Shown here one piece after another: positions 15,798 through 23,156 of a stretch of DNA of 25,345 nucleotides (the stretch's first letter is position 1; each line of letters opens with the position of its first letter). The notes under the pieces are model-generated. The model had not been told where the DNA came from and searched no databases. It saw nothing but the letters and a program-made list of their open reading frames with translations. Both the position numbers and the translations under genes were made by a program. Origin of the DNA: Flavobacteriales bacterium (GTDB lineage Bacteria > Bacteroidota > Bacteroidia > Flavobacteriales_F > PHOS-HE28); the NCBI GenBank assembly GCA_016715995.1, contig JADJXF010000030.1, positions 1 through 25,345 of the forward strand, read 5' to 3'.

Positions 15798-16679
15798 ATG
15801 AACACCAATCAGGAAACCAAAGACATGGTCCGCGCCAAGTACGCGGAGATCGCCCTGCAGGACAGAGCGGCCAACGCCAGCAGCTGCTGCGGCGCAGGCG
15901 GCTGCAGCACCGAGGTGTACAACATCATGACCGATGACTACGGAACGCTGAAGGGCTATAACCCCGACGCCGACCTCGGCCTCGGCTGCGGCCTGCCCAC
16001 CGAATTCGCAGGCATCAAGCCCGGCGATACCGTGCTCGACCTCGGCTCCGGTGCAGGCAACGACTGCTTCGTGGCACGTGCCGAGACCGGCGAGGACGGC
16101 CGCGTGATCGGCGTGGATTTCACACCCGAGATGATCGCCAAGGCCAAGGCCAACGCAGCCAAGCTCGGCTACCAGAATGTGGAGTTCCGCCAGGGCGACA
16201 TCGAAGCGCTGCCGCTCACGAGTAATATCGTGGACGTTGTGGTGAGCAACTGCGTGCTGAATCTGGTGCCCGACAAGCGCAAGGCTTTCACTGAGGTGCT
16301 GCGCGTATTGAAACCCGGTGGGCATTTCAGCATCAGCGATGTGGTGCTGCGCGGTGAGCTACCGGCCAACCTGGCGAAAGCCGCCGAGATGTACGCCGGC
16401 TGCGTGAGCGGCGCCTTGCAGGAGAGCGACTACCTCGGCATCATCCACGAACTCGGCTTCGAGCAAGTGAGCGTGCAGAAGCGCAAGCCCATCGTGGTGC
16501 CCGATGACATCCTGCGCAACTTCCTCAGCAAAGAGGAACTCGCCGCCTTCAAGGCCAGCGGCACGGGCATCGTCAGCATCACCGTTTCGGCGGCGAAGCC
16601 CACGGTGAAAGCAGAAAAGGACGAACTGAAAGCCGCCTGTTGCGGAAGCCCAATTGCCGCTGAGCCACGACCAAGCTAA
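15798..16679 (+). CDS. arsM: Arsenite S-adenosylmethionine methyltransferase
   Basis: Methylates As(III) using SAM to give mono-, di- and trimethylated forms. The 293-residue protein has the SAM motif VLDLGSGAGNDCF (79-91) and the arsenic-binding cysteines expected of ArsM: a cysteine-rich N-terminal segment SCCGAGGC (C30, C31, C36), C64 in GLGCGLPTEFA, C152 in SNCVLNL and C202 in YAGCVSGAL. A C-terminal vicinal pair C281-C282 adds a further thiol site. Length is typical of bacterial ArsM. It lies 45 bp after arsR and is presumably co-transcribed with it. Confidence is high because all family cysteines and the SAM site are present. Confidence 0.95.
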   Translation: MNTNQETKDMVRAKYAEIALQDRAANASSCCGAGGCSTEVYNIMTDDYGTLKGYNPDADLGLGCGLPTEFAGIKPGDTVLDLGSGAGNDCFVARAETGEDGRVIGVDFTPEMIAKAKANAAKLGYQNVEFRQGDIEALPLTSNIVDVVVSNCVLNLVPDKRKAFTEVLRVLKPGGHFSISDVVLRGELPANLAKAAEMYAGCVSGALQESDYLGIIHELGFEQVSVQKRKPIVVPDDILRNFLSKEELAAFKASGTGIVSITVSAAKPTVKAEKDELKAACCGSPIAAEPRPS

Positions 16680-17075
16680 CCTCGGCACCGGCAACAGCTG
16701 CCGCAGCCAGATCGCCCACGGCTATCTGCAGCACTTCGCCGGCAAACGCGCGGAGGTGCTCAGCGCGGGCGTGGAGACTCATGGTGTGAACCCGCGCGCT
16801 TCGCCTCCCATGGAACGAGCACGCATCGACATCCGTAACTGCAGCGCAACGTGGACGAACACCGCGCCCGCTGGTCCTTGACCATCCCGCCGAGCGCGGA
16901 GAGCCTGCGAAGGCAAGCGCTGCCCTTGGTTAACCACCAGGGCGCAGAAGCACCACCGCCGACCTCACCTTCATCTGTACGAACGCAACGGCCGTCGCAG
17001 CCCGAGGCAGCTCGGACGGCCGCAGGGTACTCAGGAAGGTGCGCGCGGCGCACCGAGGCCACGGCTTCCCCCCAC
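16667..17075 (+). pseudogene. arsC: Broken arsenate reductase (ArsC, thioredoxin-coupled/LMW-PTP type)
   Basis: Fragments in different frames line up in order with a thioredoxin-coupled ArsC of about 130 residues: GTGNSCRSQIAHGYLQHFAG, then SAGVETHGVNPRA, MERARIDIRN, NVDEHR, LVLDHPAERGEPA and, less surely, SSDGRRVLRKVRAAHRGHGFP near the end. Intact family members read CTGNSCRS; here the catalytic first Cys codon reads GGC (Gly), while the Cys and Arg of the loop remain. No start codon in frame is seen and the frame changes at least four times. In the intact enzyme As(V) is reduced to As(III) for export by Acr3. Position between arsM and acr3 is the expected one. It may be a true pseudogene or a badly resolved sequence; the ends are approximate. 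Confidence 0.6.
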
Positions 17076-17178
17076 CCCGCGGGGGGGCGCGTCGCTAAAT
17101 TGCCCCTCGACTTCGTTGATCGCCAGCCTGGTCCCTTGACGCGAAGGGGGCCCCCGCCCCCCCCCCCCCCCCTCCCCC
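17038..17178. other. GC-rich hairpins and C16 homopolymer ahead of acr3
   Basis: GGTGCGCGCGGCGCACC (17038-17054) is a 7-bp stem with a 3-base loop, and CCCCGCGGGG (17075-17084) is a perfect palindrome. A further 8-bp inverted repeat lies at 16989-16996 and 17015-17022. GGGGGCCCCCG at 17146-17156 is followed by sixteen C (17157-17172), T and five C. The tract ends 5 bp before the acr3 ATG, where a ribosome site would be expected. Confidence 0.75.
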
Positions 17179-17183
17179 GTGCC

Positions 17184-18218
17184 ATGAATCAGACCGCGCC
17201 CACCATCGGCTTCTTCGAGAAGTACCTCACCGCCTGGGTGCTGCTCTGCATCGCCGTCGGCATTGGATTGGGCGAACTGGCCGGCAGCGGCATGCAGCGC
17301 ATCGCCGATCTGGAGATCAACCACGTGAACATCCCCGTTGCTATCCTCATCTGGCTGATGATCTACCCGATGATGGTGCAGATCGACTTCGGGTCCATTG
17401 CCCGCGTAGGGCGCGATGTGAAAGGACTGAGCCTCACCGTGGTGGTGAACTGGGTGATCAAGCCCTTCACCATGGCCTTCTTCGCGTGGCTCTTCTTCAG
17501 CAAGCTCTACAGCGCATGGCTGGAACCAGAACTCGCTCAGGAGTACATCGCCGGCGCCATCCTGCTGGGCGCTGCGCCGTGCACTGCCATGGTCTTCGTG
17601 TGGAGCTACCTCAGCGGCGGCGATCCCAACTACACCTTGGTGCAGGTGAGCGTGAACGACCTGATCCTGCTTGTGCTCTTCGTGCCCATCGTGCAATTCC
17701 TCCTCGGCATCACGGGCATCACCATACCCATGAATGTGCTCGTCACCTCGGTGCTGGTCTTCGTGGTGATTCCGTTGATCGCAGGCTATATCACCAACCG
17801 TTGGCTCATCCGCGCACGGGGCGAAGCCTGGTTCAAAGCACGCTTCCTGCCCGCGCTGAAGCCGCTCTCCATCGCCGCGCTCTTGCTTACGCTCGTGCTG
17901 CTCTTCGCCTTCCAAGGACAGAAGATCCTGGCGAACCCCTTCCACATCCTCTTGATCGCCATCCCGCTCGCGCTGCAGACCTACTTCATCTTCTTCCTCA
18001 CCTGGAAAGGCGGCCGCATGCTGAAGCTCCCATACCGTACATGCGCCCCGGCCAGCATGATCGGCGCCAGCAACTTCTTCGAGCTGTCCGTGGCCGTGGC
18101 CATCGCCTTGTTCGGCTTGAACAGCGGCGCGGCGCTTGCCACCGTAGTGGGCGTGCTGATTGAGGTGCCGATCATGCTGCATTTGGTGCGGATCGCGAAA
18201 GGATGGCGGTATGAATGA
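17184..18218 (+). CDS. acr3: Arsenite efflux permease, ACR3 family
   Basis: An inner-membrane As(OH)3/H+ antiporter of 344 residues with about ten helices. The family's essential Cys is C133 in LGAAPCTAMVFVWSYLSGG, and the essential Glu is E300 in GASNFFELSVAVAIALFG. The N-terminal YPMMVQIDF and the PLIAGY segment are also typical. Start is ATG 17184. An upstream in-frame extension to 16851 runs through the arsC remnant and a proline run from the C16 tract, so I reject it. It completes sensing (ArsR), methylation (ArsM) and export. The stop lies inside the first heptad repeat unit. Alternative names used for this gene include arsB. Confidence 0.95.
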   Translation: MNQTAPTIGFFEKYLTAWVLLCIAVGIGLGELAGSGMQRIADLEINHVNIPVAILIWLMIYPMMVQIDFGSIARVGRDVKGLSLTVVVNWVIKPFTMAFFAWLFFSKLYSAWLEPELAQEYIAGAILLGAAPCTAMVFVWSYLSGGDPNYTLVQVSVNDLILLVLFVPIVQFLLGITGITIPMNVLVTSVLVFVVIPLIAGYITNRWLIRARGEAWFKARFLPALKPLSIAALLLTLVLLFAFQGQKILANPFHILLIAIPLALQTYFIFFLTWKGGRMLKLPYRTCAPASMIGASNFFELSVAVAIALFGLNSGAALATVVGVLIEVPIMLHLVRIAKGWRYE

Positions 18219-18345
18219 AGAATGTAAAATGAAGAATGCAAAATGTAGAATGTAGAACCGAGGAATGTGAAATGCTCGGACCGGAGATGGTCAAGGGCTG
18301 CGCCATTGAGCATTCACCATTTTACATTCTTCATTCTACATTCCC
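18213..18345. repeat. Heptad tandem repeats in inverted orientation downstream of acr3
   Basis: The left array has seven units of 7 bp from 18214 to 18262 (AATGAAG, AATGTAA, AATGAAG, AATGCAA, AATGTAG twice, AACCGAG). The right array has five complementary units from 18311 to 18345 (CATTCAC, CATTTTA, CATTCTT, CATTCTA, CATTCCC). GAATGAAGAATGTAAAATG (18213-18231) is the exact reverse complement of 18318-18336, so a 19-bp stem with an 86-nt loop is possible. This is much more AT-rich than its surroundings. It could act as a terminator-like structure between acr3 and the TSUP gene. Confidence 0.8.
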
Positions 18346-18379
18346 ATCCGCTACCAGGCACTAGCCATTGCGCGGATTG

Positions 18380-19147
18380 ATGGACGCCTCTTTCCTCCTC
18401 ATTCCAGCGGCTGCCCTCGCTGCCTCGCTCATCACCCTTATCAGCGGCTTCGGGCTGGGCACCTTGCTGCTGCCGGTCTTCGCGCTGTTCTTCCCGCTGG
18501 AAGTGGCCATCCTGCTCACGGCCGTGGTGCATCTGCTGAACAACCTGTTCAAGCTCGGCCTGCTGTGGAAGGACATCCATTGGTCCACCGTGGCGCGCTT
18601 CGGACTGCCGGGCATCCTTGGCGCCTACGCTGGCGCGCGTCTCATGCTGATGCTGGGCACGCGCGAGCCGCTGTACCAAGGCCTCGTTCATCCCGTGGAC
18701 CCGCTGGACCTCGTCATCGCCGGTCTGATGCTCGTGTTCGGGCTCTTCGAGTTGTCCAAGACGCTGAACAAGCTCTCACTACCATCGAACTGGATGATCC
18801 CTGGCGGCTTGATCAGCGGCTTCTTCGGCGGACTGAGCGGCCATCAGGGCGCCCTGCGCAGCGTGTTCTTGTTGCGCAGCGGGCTGAGCAAGGAAGCCTT
18901 CATCGCCACGGGCGTCGCCATCGCTTGCCTGGTGGACCTGACGCGCGTGCCCACCTATGCCCAAGGCGGCTTACTCACGGGCATTCAGGAACAATGGCTG
19001 TTGCTGAGCATAACAACCCTCGCGGCCTTCATGGGTGCTTGGTGGGGACGGAAACTTATTCCCAAAGTGACCCTGCGCGGCGTGCAGCTCACAGTGGGTG
19101 GCCTGATCGTCGCTATTGCTGCCCTGGTGGCCACCGGCATCATTTGA
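18380..19147 (+). CDS. TauE/SafE (TSUP) family permease
   Basis: A 255-residue membrane protein with about eight helices in two similar halves. Family marks are the N-terminal LITLISGFGLGTLLLPVFALFFP, the mid-protein LISGFFGGLSGHQGALRSVFLLRSGL and FIATGVAIACLVDLTR. TSUP proteins carry sulfite, sulfoacetate, thiosulfate or related anions out of or into cells. The substrate here is not known. The ATG at 18380 is preferred to the TTG at 18368. It lies 161 bp after acr3, with the inverted heptad repeats between, and 46 bp before the MFS-rhodanese gene on the same strand, so it may be co-expressed with that gene. Confidence 0.9.
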   Translation: MDASFLLIPAAALAASLITLISGFGLGTLLLPVFALFFPLEVAILLTAVVHLLNNLFKLGLLWKDIHWSTVARFGLPGILGAYAGARLMLMLGTREPLYQGLVHPVDPLDLVIAGLMLVFGLFELSKTLNKLSLPSNWMIPGGLISGFFGGLSGHQGALRSVFLLRSGLSKEAFIATGVAIACLVDLTRVPTYAQGGLLTGIQEQWLLLSITTLAAFMGAWWGRKLIPKVTLRGVQLTVGGLIVAIAALVATGII

Positions 19148-19193
19148 GCAACGATCGTCCGCCCCCCGATACGCGACCTTTGGTAGCACGAAC

Positions 19194-20684
19194 ATGCGCA
19201 CATCCACCCTGCTCGGCCTCCGCGCCAACTGGAAGCAGTTCACGCTGCTGGTGATCGTCAACGCTTTCGTGGGCGGCATGGTAGGCATCGAACGCACAGT
19301 GCTGCCCGTGCTCGCCGAGCTGGAGTTCGGCATCGCTTCGCACGCGGCGGCGCTCAGCTTCATCATGGCCTTCGGTGTGAGCAAGGCGCTGGCCAACTAC
19401 TTCACCGGAAGGCTCGCAGGACGGTACGGTCGCAAGGCGTTGCTGCTTACCGGTTGGTTCCTCGCGCTGCCCGTACCCTTCATGCTGATCTACGCCGATG
19501 CCTGGGCATGGATCGTGGCGGCCAACATCCTGCTGGGCATCCACCAAGGCTTCGCGTGGAGCAGCACGGTGGTGATGAAGATGGACCTCGTGGGCGAGAA
19601 GGACCGTGGGCTGGCGATGGGCCTGAACGAGTTCGCCGGGTACCTAGCCGTTGCAGCCATGGCCTTCCTCACCGGCTACCTCGCCGCGCACCACGGACCG
19701 CGTCCCGTGCCTTTTCAAGTGGGCATCGTCATCGCGGTGGTGGGCCTGCTGCTCACGCTGCTTTGGGTGAAGGACACCGGCCACCACGTGGCAGTGGAGA
19801 GCGCAACGAGCACCGTGCCCAAATTGAAGCGTGTGTTCGTGGAGACCAGCCTTACGCACCGCACGCTTGGCAGTGTGACACAGGCCGGGTTGGTGAACAA
19901 CCTGAACGACGGCATGCTGTGGGGCCTGCTGCCCGTGCTGCTGCTCAACGAGGGCTTCGGGCAGGAACGCATCGGTGCCATCGCGGCGGTGTACCCGGCG
20001 GTGTGGGGCCTTGGGCAACTCTTCACCGGCAAGCTCGCCGACCATGCGGACCGCAAACTGCTGCTGGTGCTGGGCATGCTTCTGCAGGGCGCGGCGATCC
20101 TCGGGCTGCCCTTCATGCACACGAACGGCGCCTACATCGTGCTCAGCGCCGCGCTCGGCCTGGGCACCGCGCTGGTCTATCCCACCTTCCTGGCAGTGCT
20201 GGCGGCGCACACGCATCCGCAACAGCGCTCGGAGGCTGTAGGTGTCTTCCGCTTGTGGCGTGATCTGGGCTATGCCATCGGTGCGCTCCTCACCGGCATC
20301 ATCGCTGACCAGTTCGGCATCACGGCCTCCATCCTCGCCATCGGCGCCGTGACGGTGATGAGTGGTGTCGTGGTCTGGTTGCGCATGCCGTCGACCCGGA
20401 AATGCCTGGAGCCCGAGGATCTGAAACCGCTGCTGGGCAAGCCGAACATCCGTGTGGTGGATGTGCGCTCGCCGGAGGAATACGCTTCCGGACATCTGCC
20501 CGAAGCCATGAACATCCCGCTCACCGAACTGCTGGAGCAGGCACGCAGCTGGTCGCGCAGGCAGCGCATCGTGACGGTGTGCGCCAAGGGTGGTGAAAGG
20601 AGCGCGCAGGCTGCACAAGCCCTCCGCGATCTGGGCTTCGAAAGGACGTGGTGGTTGTGCGGCGGTACCTTGGACTGGTCCTGA
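19194..20684 (+). CDS. MFS transporter fused to a C-terminal rhodanese domain
   Basis: A 496-residue fusion. Residues about 1-400 are a 12-helix major facilitator with two motif A copies (GRLAGRYGRKALLLTG and GKLADHADRKLLLVLG). Residues about 408-496 are a rhodanese: DVRSPEEYASGHLPEAMNIPL, then the active loop CAKGGER with Cys463, then AAQALRDLGFERTWWLCGG. The CxxxxxR loop is complete, so sulfurtransferase or thiol chemistry is plausible. Start is ATG 19194; a GACCTTTG at 19175-19182 is one base from the -7 consensus. The domains are joined in one open frame with a short linker. It follows the TSUP gene in the arsenic island. The substrate is unknown; a sulfur or thio-metalloid species is an inference. 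Confidence 0.9.
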   Translation: MRTSTLLGLRANWKQFTLLVIVNAFVGGMVGIERTVLPVLAELEFGIASHAAALSFIMAFGVSKALANYFTGRLAGRYGRKALLLTGWFLALPVPFMLIYADAWAWIVAANILLGIHQGFAWSSTVVMKMDLVGEKDRGLAMGLNEFAGYLAVAAMAFLTGYLAAHHGPRPVPFQVGIVIAVVGLLLTLLWVKDTGHHVAVESATSTVPKLKRVFVETSLTHRTLGSVTQAGLVNNLNDGMLWGLLPVLLLNEGFGQERIGAIAAVYPAVWGLGQLFTGKLADHADRKLLLVLGMLLQGAAILGLPFMHTNGAYIVLSAALGLGTALVYPTFLAVLAAHTHPQQRSEAVGVFRLWRDLGYAIGALLTGIIADQFGITASILAIGAVTVMSGVVVWLRMPSTRKCLEPEDLKPLLGKPNIRVVDVRSPEEYASGHLPEAMNIPLTELLEQARSWSRRQRIVTVCAKGGERSAQAAQALRDLGFERTWWLCGGTLDWS

Positions 20685-20696
20685 GCACCGATACCG

Positions 20697-21335
20697 ATGA
20701 GAGCCCCCCTTTTCGCGATCCTAATGGTCACGGCCATGTATGTCGCGCCCAGAACACGGCACCGCGTTCCTCTGCCATCGCGTCGCTTCGATTGGAACTC
20801 GAGCATATCCACGACCTGGACCAGCGCGACCGGAATAACGTGGGCCACTACATCCCAGGAGCACAGCGCGACAGCGTGATCGCGCACATGGTGCTGCGGG
20901 ATTCCTTGAATCTGTTGCGTGTCATGGCCATCGTCGACAGCGCGGGCTGGCTGGGCGAGGACATGGTCGGCCGCAAGCGAACTCAGCGCTCTTCCTCGTG
21001 ATCCAACACGCCGATGCACGACCGGACCTGCAGGCCGCCTACCTGGAGGTGATGCGTGATGCCGTGGCGCAAGGCATGGCTGAAGCCGACGATCTCGCCA
21101 TGCTGGAGGACCGTGTAGCTGAGAACCACGGCCAGCCGCAAATCTACGGATGCTTCAGATCGGCTGGAAGGACGGCAAACCATTCGTGAAACCGATGAAA
21201 GATGAAGCGCGCGTGAATGAGCGTCGAGCAGCGGTAGGGTTGGAACCTTTGGGCGCTTATACCGACGCTTCGGCTTCACTGGTCGCCGTCCGTGAGGCAG
21301 GAACGCGTGCTGCTCCGGGCCCGGTAAGACACTGA
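20697..21335 (+). pseudogene. DUF6624-type exported protein, frame broken
   Basis: The gene starts at ATG 20697 with a signal-peptide-like MRAPLFAILMVTAMYVA. After a frame change near 20770 the family blocks read LRLELEHIHDLDQRDRNN, then RDSLNLLRVMAIVDSAGWLG and VGRK. After a one-base loss near 20975 they continue as LVIQHADARPDLQAAYLEVM, AMLEDRVAENHGQPQIYG. After a third break near 21150 they read LQIGWKDGKPFVKPMKDE and RRAAVGLEPLGAY. These match the DUF6624 pattern (D-Q-R, GWxG, QHAD, L-x-DRV, Q-x-YG, RR-x-x-VGL-x-PL). The function of the family is unknown. Protein sequence between breaks is well preserved, so sequence error or very recent inactivation is likely. It begins 12 bp after the MFS gene. 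Confidence 0.65.
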
Positions 21336-21377
21336 TTCAGCCGGAACATCGAGCTTGACCGCATGCACCGAACTCGA

Positions 21378-22096
21378 ATGACCACCACGCGAACCCGTCG
21401 CTCGCTGCCCTCCGCTGCACTGGTCATGTCCGTCGCCGGCAGCTTCGCCCAGAACGGAGCCATGCTCCTACCGGCGCCATGGAAACACCATGTTCAACGG
21501 CCAGCTCGCTGGCCTCATCCAGTTGGATAGCCTAGCAAAGACCGGCACATTCGGCATCGGTCCGCTGGAATACCTGCGCGGTGAAGTGCTGGTGCTCGAC
21601 AGAACCGTGTTCGTCTCCCACTGCAGGGGCGGAAGGCAGCATGACCGTGGAGCAAGGGCCCACCGTGCGCGCTCCTTCTTCGTGCATCAGCGCGTACAGC
21701 ACTGGACCGCAGTTGAACTACCCGACAGCGTGGTGGACCTGACAAAGCTCGATGCCTTCCTCACCTTACGCTACGCAGCTGCAGGAACACCGTTCGCCTT
21801 CCGCGTGCAGGGCACCTTCGCATCAGTAGATGCCCACATCGTGGACGTGCCGATGGGCAATGACGTGAACGGCCCCGACGATGCACATCGGCACAACAAG
21901 CAGTACCACGCGGAAGGCCGCATCATGGACATCGTCGGCTTCTTCTCCACCCACCACAAGGCGGTGTTCACGCATCACGATGCGAACATCCATGTGCATG
22001 CGATCACCACCGAGCGCGACTGGATGGGGCATGTGGAGGGCATGCGCTTCGGAGCCAGGACTGGTCCAGCTGGAGATAGCCATGCCTGCGCAGTAG
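21378..22096 (+). pseudogene. Exported acetolactate-decarboxylase-like protein, frame broken
   Basis: From ATG 21378 (or 21363) a signal-peptide-like stretch (RSLPSAALVMSVAGSFAQ) leads, after a frame change near 21485, into MFNGQLAGLIQLDSL, FGIGPLEYLRGEVLVLD, then through a shifted segment (about 21625-21680) to FFVHQRVQHW, PFAFRVQGTFASVDAHIVD, GFFSTHHKAVFTHHDANIHVHA and GHVEGMRFG. One more shift gives the end VQLEIAMPAQ at 22096. The layout and the HxH...H set fit the zinc-dependent acetolactate decarboxylase superfamily, which makes acetoin from acetolactate. An exported form would not see that substrate in the cytoplasm, so the role is open. At least four indels break the frame. Confidence 0.6.
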
Positions 22097-22189
22097 CCGA
22101 GCATCGGCTGCGCTGATCCAGCTAACCATAATTGTCAGATGCGCAACGCACAGGCCGCTGGCTCCCCGTGCTCGAGCTACATTTCATCC

Positions 22190-22675
22190 ATGGATCCCCG
22201 CACCGCCTCCCTCCTCGCCCTCTTCACCGAAGGGCGCACCCGCTTCACCAAAGTGCTGGACAGCCTTACCGAAGCCGACCTGCCGAAGAAGCTCGCCCCA
22301 TCGCCCAACAGCGCCGGTTTCCTGGTGCGCCACCTCGGCGATGTGGAACTGCTCTTCGCGAAGAATGTGTTCAAGCTGGGTGGCGTGCAAGTGCATGCCA
22401 GCACCGTGGCCAAAGGCTTCGATACCGGCGAGTGGACCGACCTCTCGGCGTTGAAGGCCTACGTGAAGGAGAGCGCCGACACGCTGCGTCGTGCCATCGA
22501 AGCACAAGGTGATGCAGACTGGGACACGGTGATCGAGACGAAGGAGTTCGGGAAGAAGACCAAGGCCGAGGCGTTGGGCAGGATCGTGACGCACACTGCA
22601 TACCATGCGGGACAGCTGGCGTTAGTGGTGAAGTACGGCGGGTTAGTCATGGTTCTCCTCATGCTCGGCGCCTGA
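22190..22675 (+). CDS. DinB-like four-helix protein
   Basis: A 161-residue protein of the DinB/YfiT-like metal-dependent superfamily. It shows the expected metal-binding histidines: one in FLVRHLGDVELLF (helix 2) and two in the C-terminal VTHTAYHAGQLALV (H-x3-H). Members include thiol transferases that use bacillithiol or mycothiol, among other roles; nothing here fixes the reaction. The start is taken as ATG 22190 (MDPRTASLL) instead of an in-frame start at 22139, since the extra 17 residues look non-conserved. It is the only intact gene in the last 4.6 kb. It converges on the haem-binding gene, whose end probably overlaps it. Confidence 0.85.
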   Translation: MDPRTASLLALFTEGRTRFTKVLDSLTEADLPKKLAPSPNSAGFLVRHLGDVELLFAKNVFKLGGVQVHASTVAKGFDTGEWTDLSALKAYVKESADTLRRAIEAQGDADWDTVIETKEFGKKTKAEALGRIVTHTAYHAGQLALVVKYGGLVMVLLMLGA

Positions 22676-23107
22676 GCCATCCTCCTTCGGCAGTGGGCAT
22701 CGAACCAGTCCGCAGCCGACCGCGCTGCGCGTCGGTCAACTGGGCACAGCCGTGGATGAACGCGTAGTTCTTCGGGGCATCTCACCCTCCGGAGCACCTC
22801 ACCGCACTCGTAGGCCTCCTCCGGCTGGCGGGATCGTTCCACCTCGAGAAGTTCATCTTCTCCCGGCCTTCGTTGATGTGGCTCTGCAGCCAGAAGTTCA
22901 TCGGGGTCACGTAGGCGTACCATGGATAGGTGGACTTGTCGCTGGCAGTCATAACAGGCCCCTTCAACCAGTACCGGATGTCCGGCGGGGCTTGCGTCAA
23001 GGTCAGCATGTCGTTCGCTGGGGCCGGGGCTGGAACGGAACAGTCAGGTTGGATCAGCTTCGCCAAGGCGAACAGGGCGATCGGATCGAGGCGATGCGCT
23101 TCTTCAT
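22659..23107 (-). pseudogene. Haem-binding-domain protein (PF14376 type), frame broken
   Basis: Minus-strand fragments in order: MKKRIASI at the ATG 23107, IALFALAKLIQPDCSVPAPAP, PPDIRYWLKG, a c-type haem motif readable only in another frame (CYDC followed by a damaged His codon), SDKSTYPWYAYVTPMNFWLQSHINEGREKMNFSRW, AYECGEVLRRV, then KNYAFIHGCAQLTDAQR and a DWFDAH-like end. This order matches the haem-binding domain family: exported cytochrome-like proteins with YPWY and HI-x-EGR-x-x-NFS. The frame leaves and returns around the haem motif, a net loss of about three bases. It begins 49 bp after the adaptor gene and may belong to the same operon. The 3' end is approximate. Confidence 0.65.
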
Positions 23108-23156
23108 GTGTCTGGTTGTTGGCGAACCTGGTTCGCGGTGAATTCCGTGATTCGTT

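Noticed and set aside
16851..17183. N-terminal extension of acr3 (111 extra codons)
   Set aside because: It runs through the arsC remnant and turns the C tract into a proline run; ACR3 proteins start near the ATG at 17184.
17031..18182. Minus-strand 383-codon open frame opposite acr3
   Set aside because: His/Glu/Asp-rich antisense shadow of a membrane protein gene, with no domain.
18213..18345. CRISPR array
   Set aside because: Units are 7 bp and contiguous with no spacers, and no cas genes are present.
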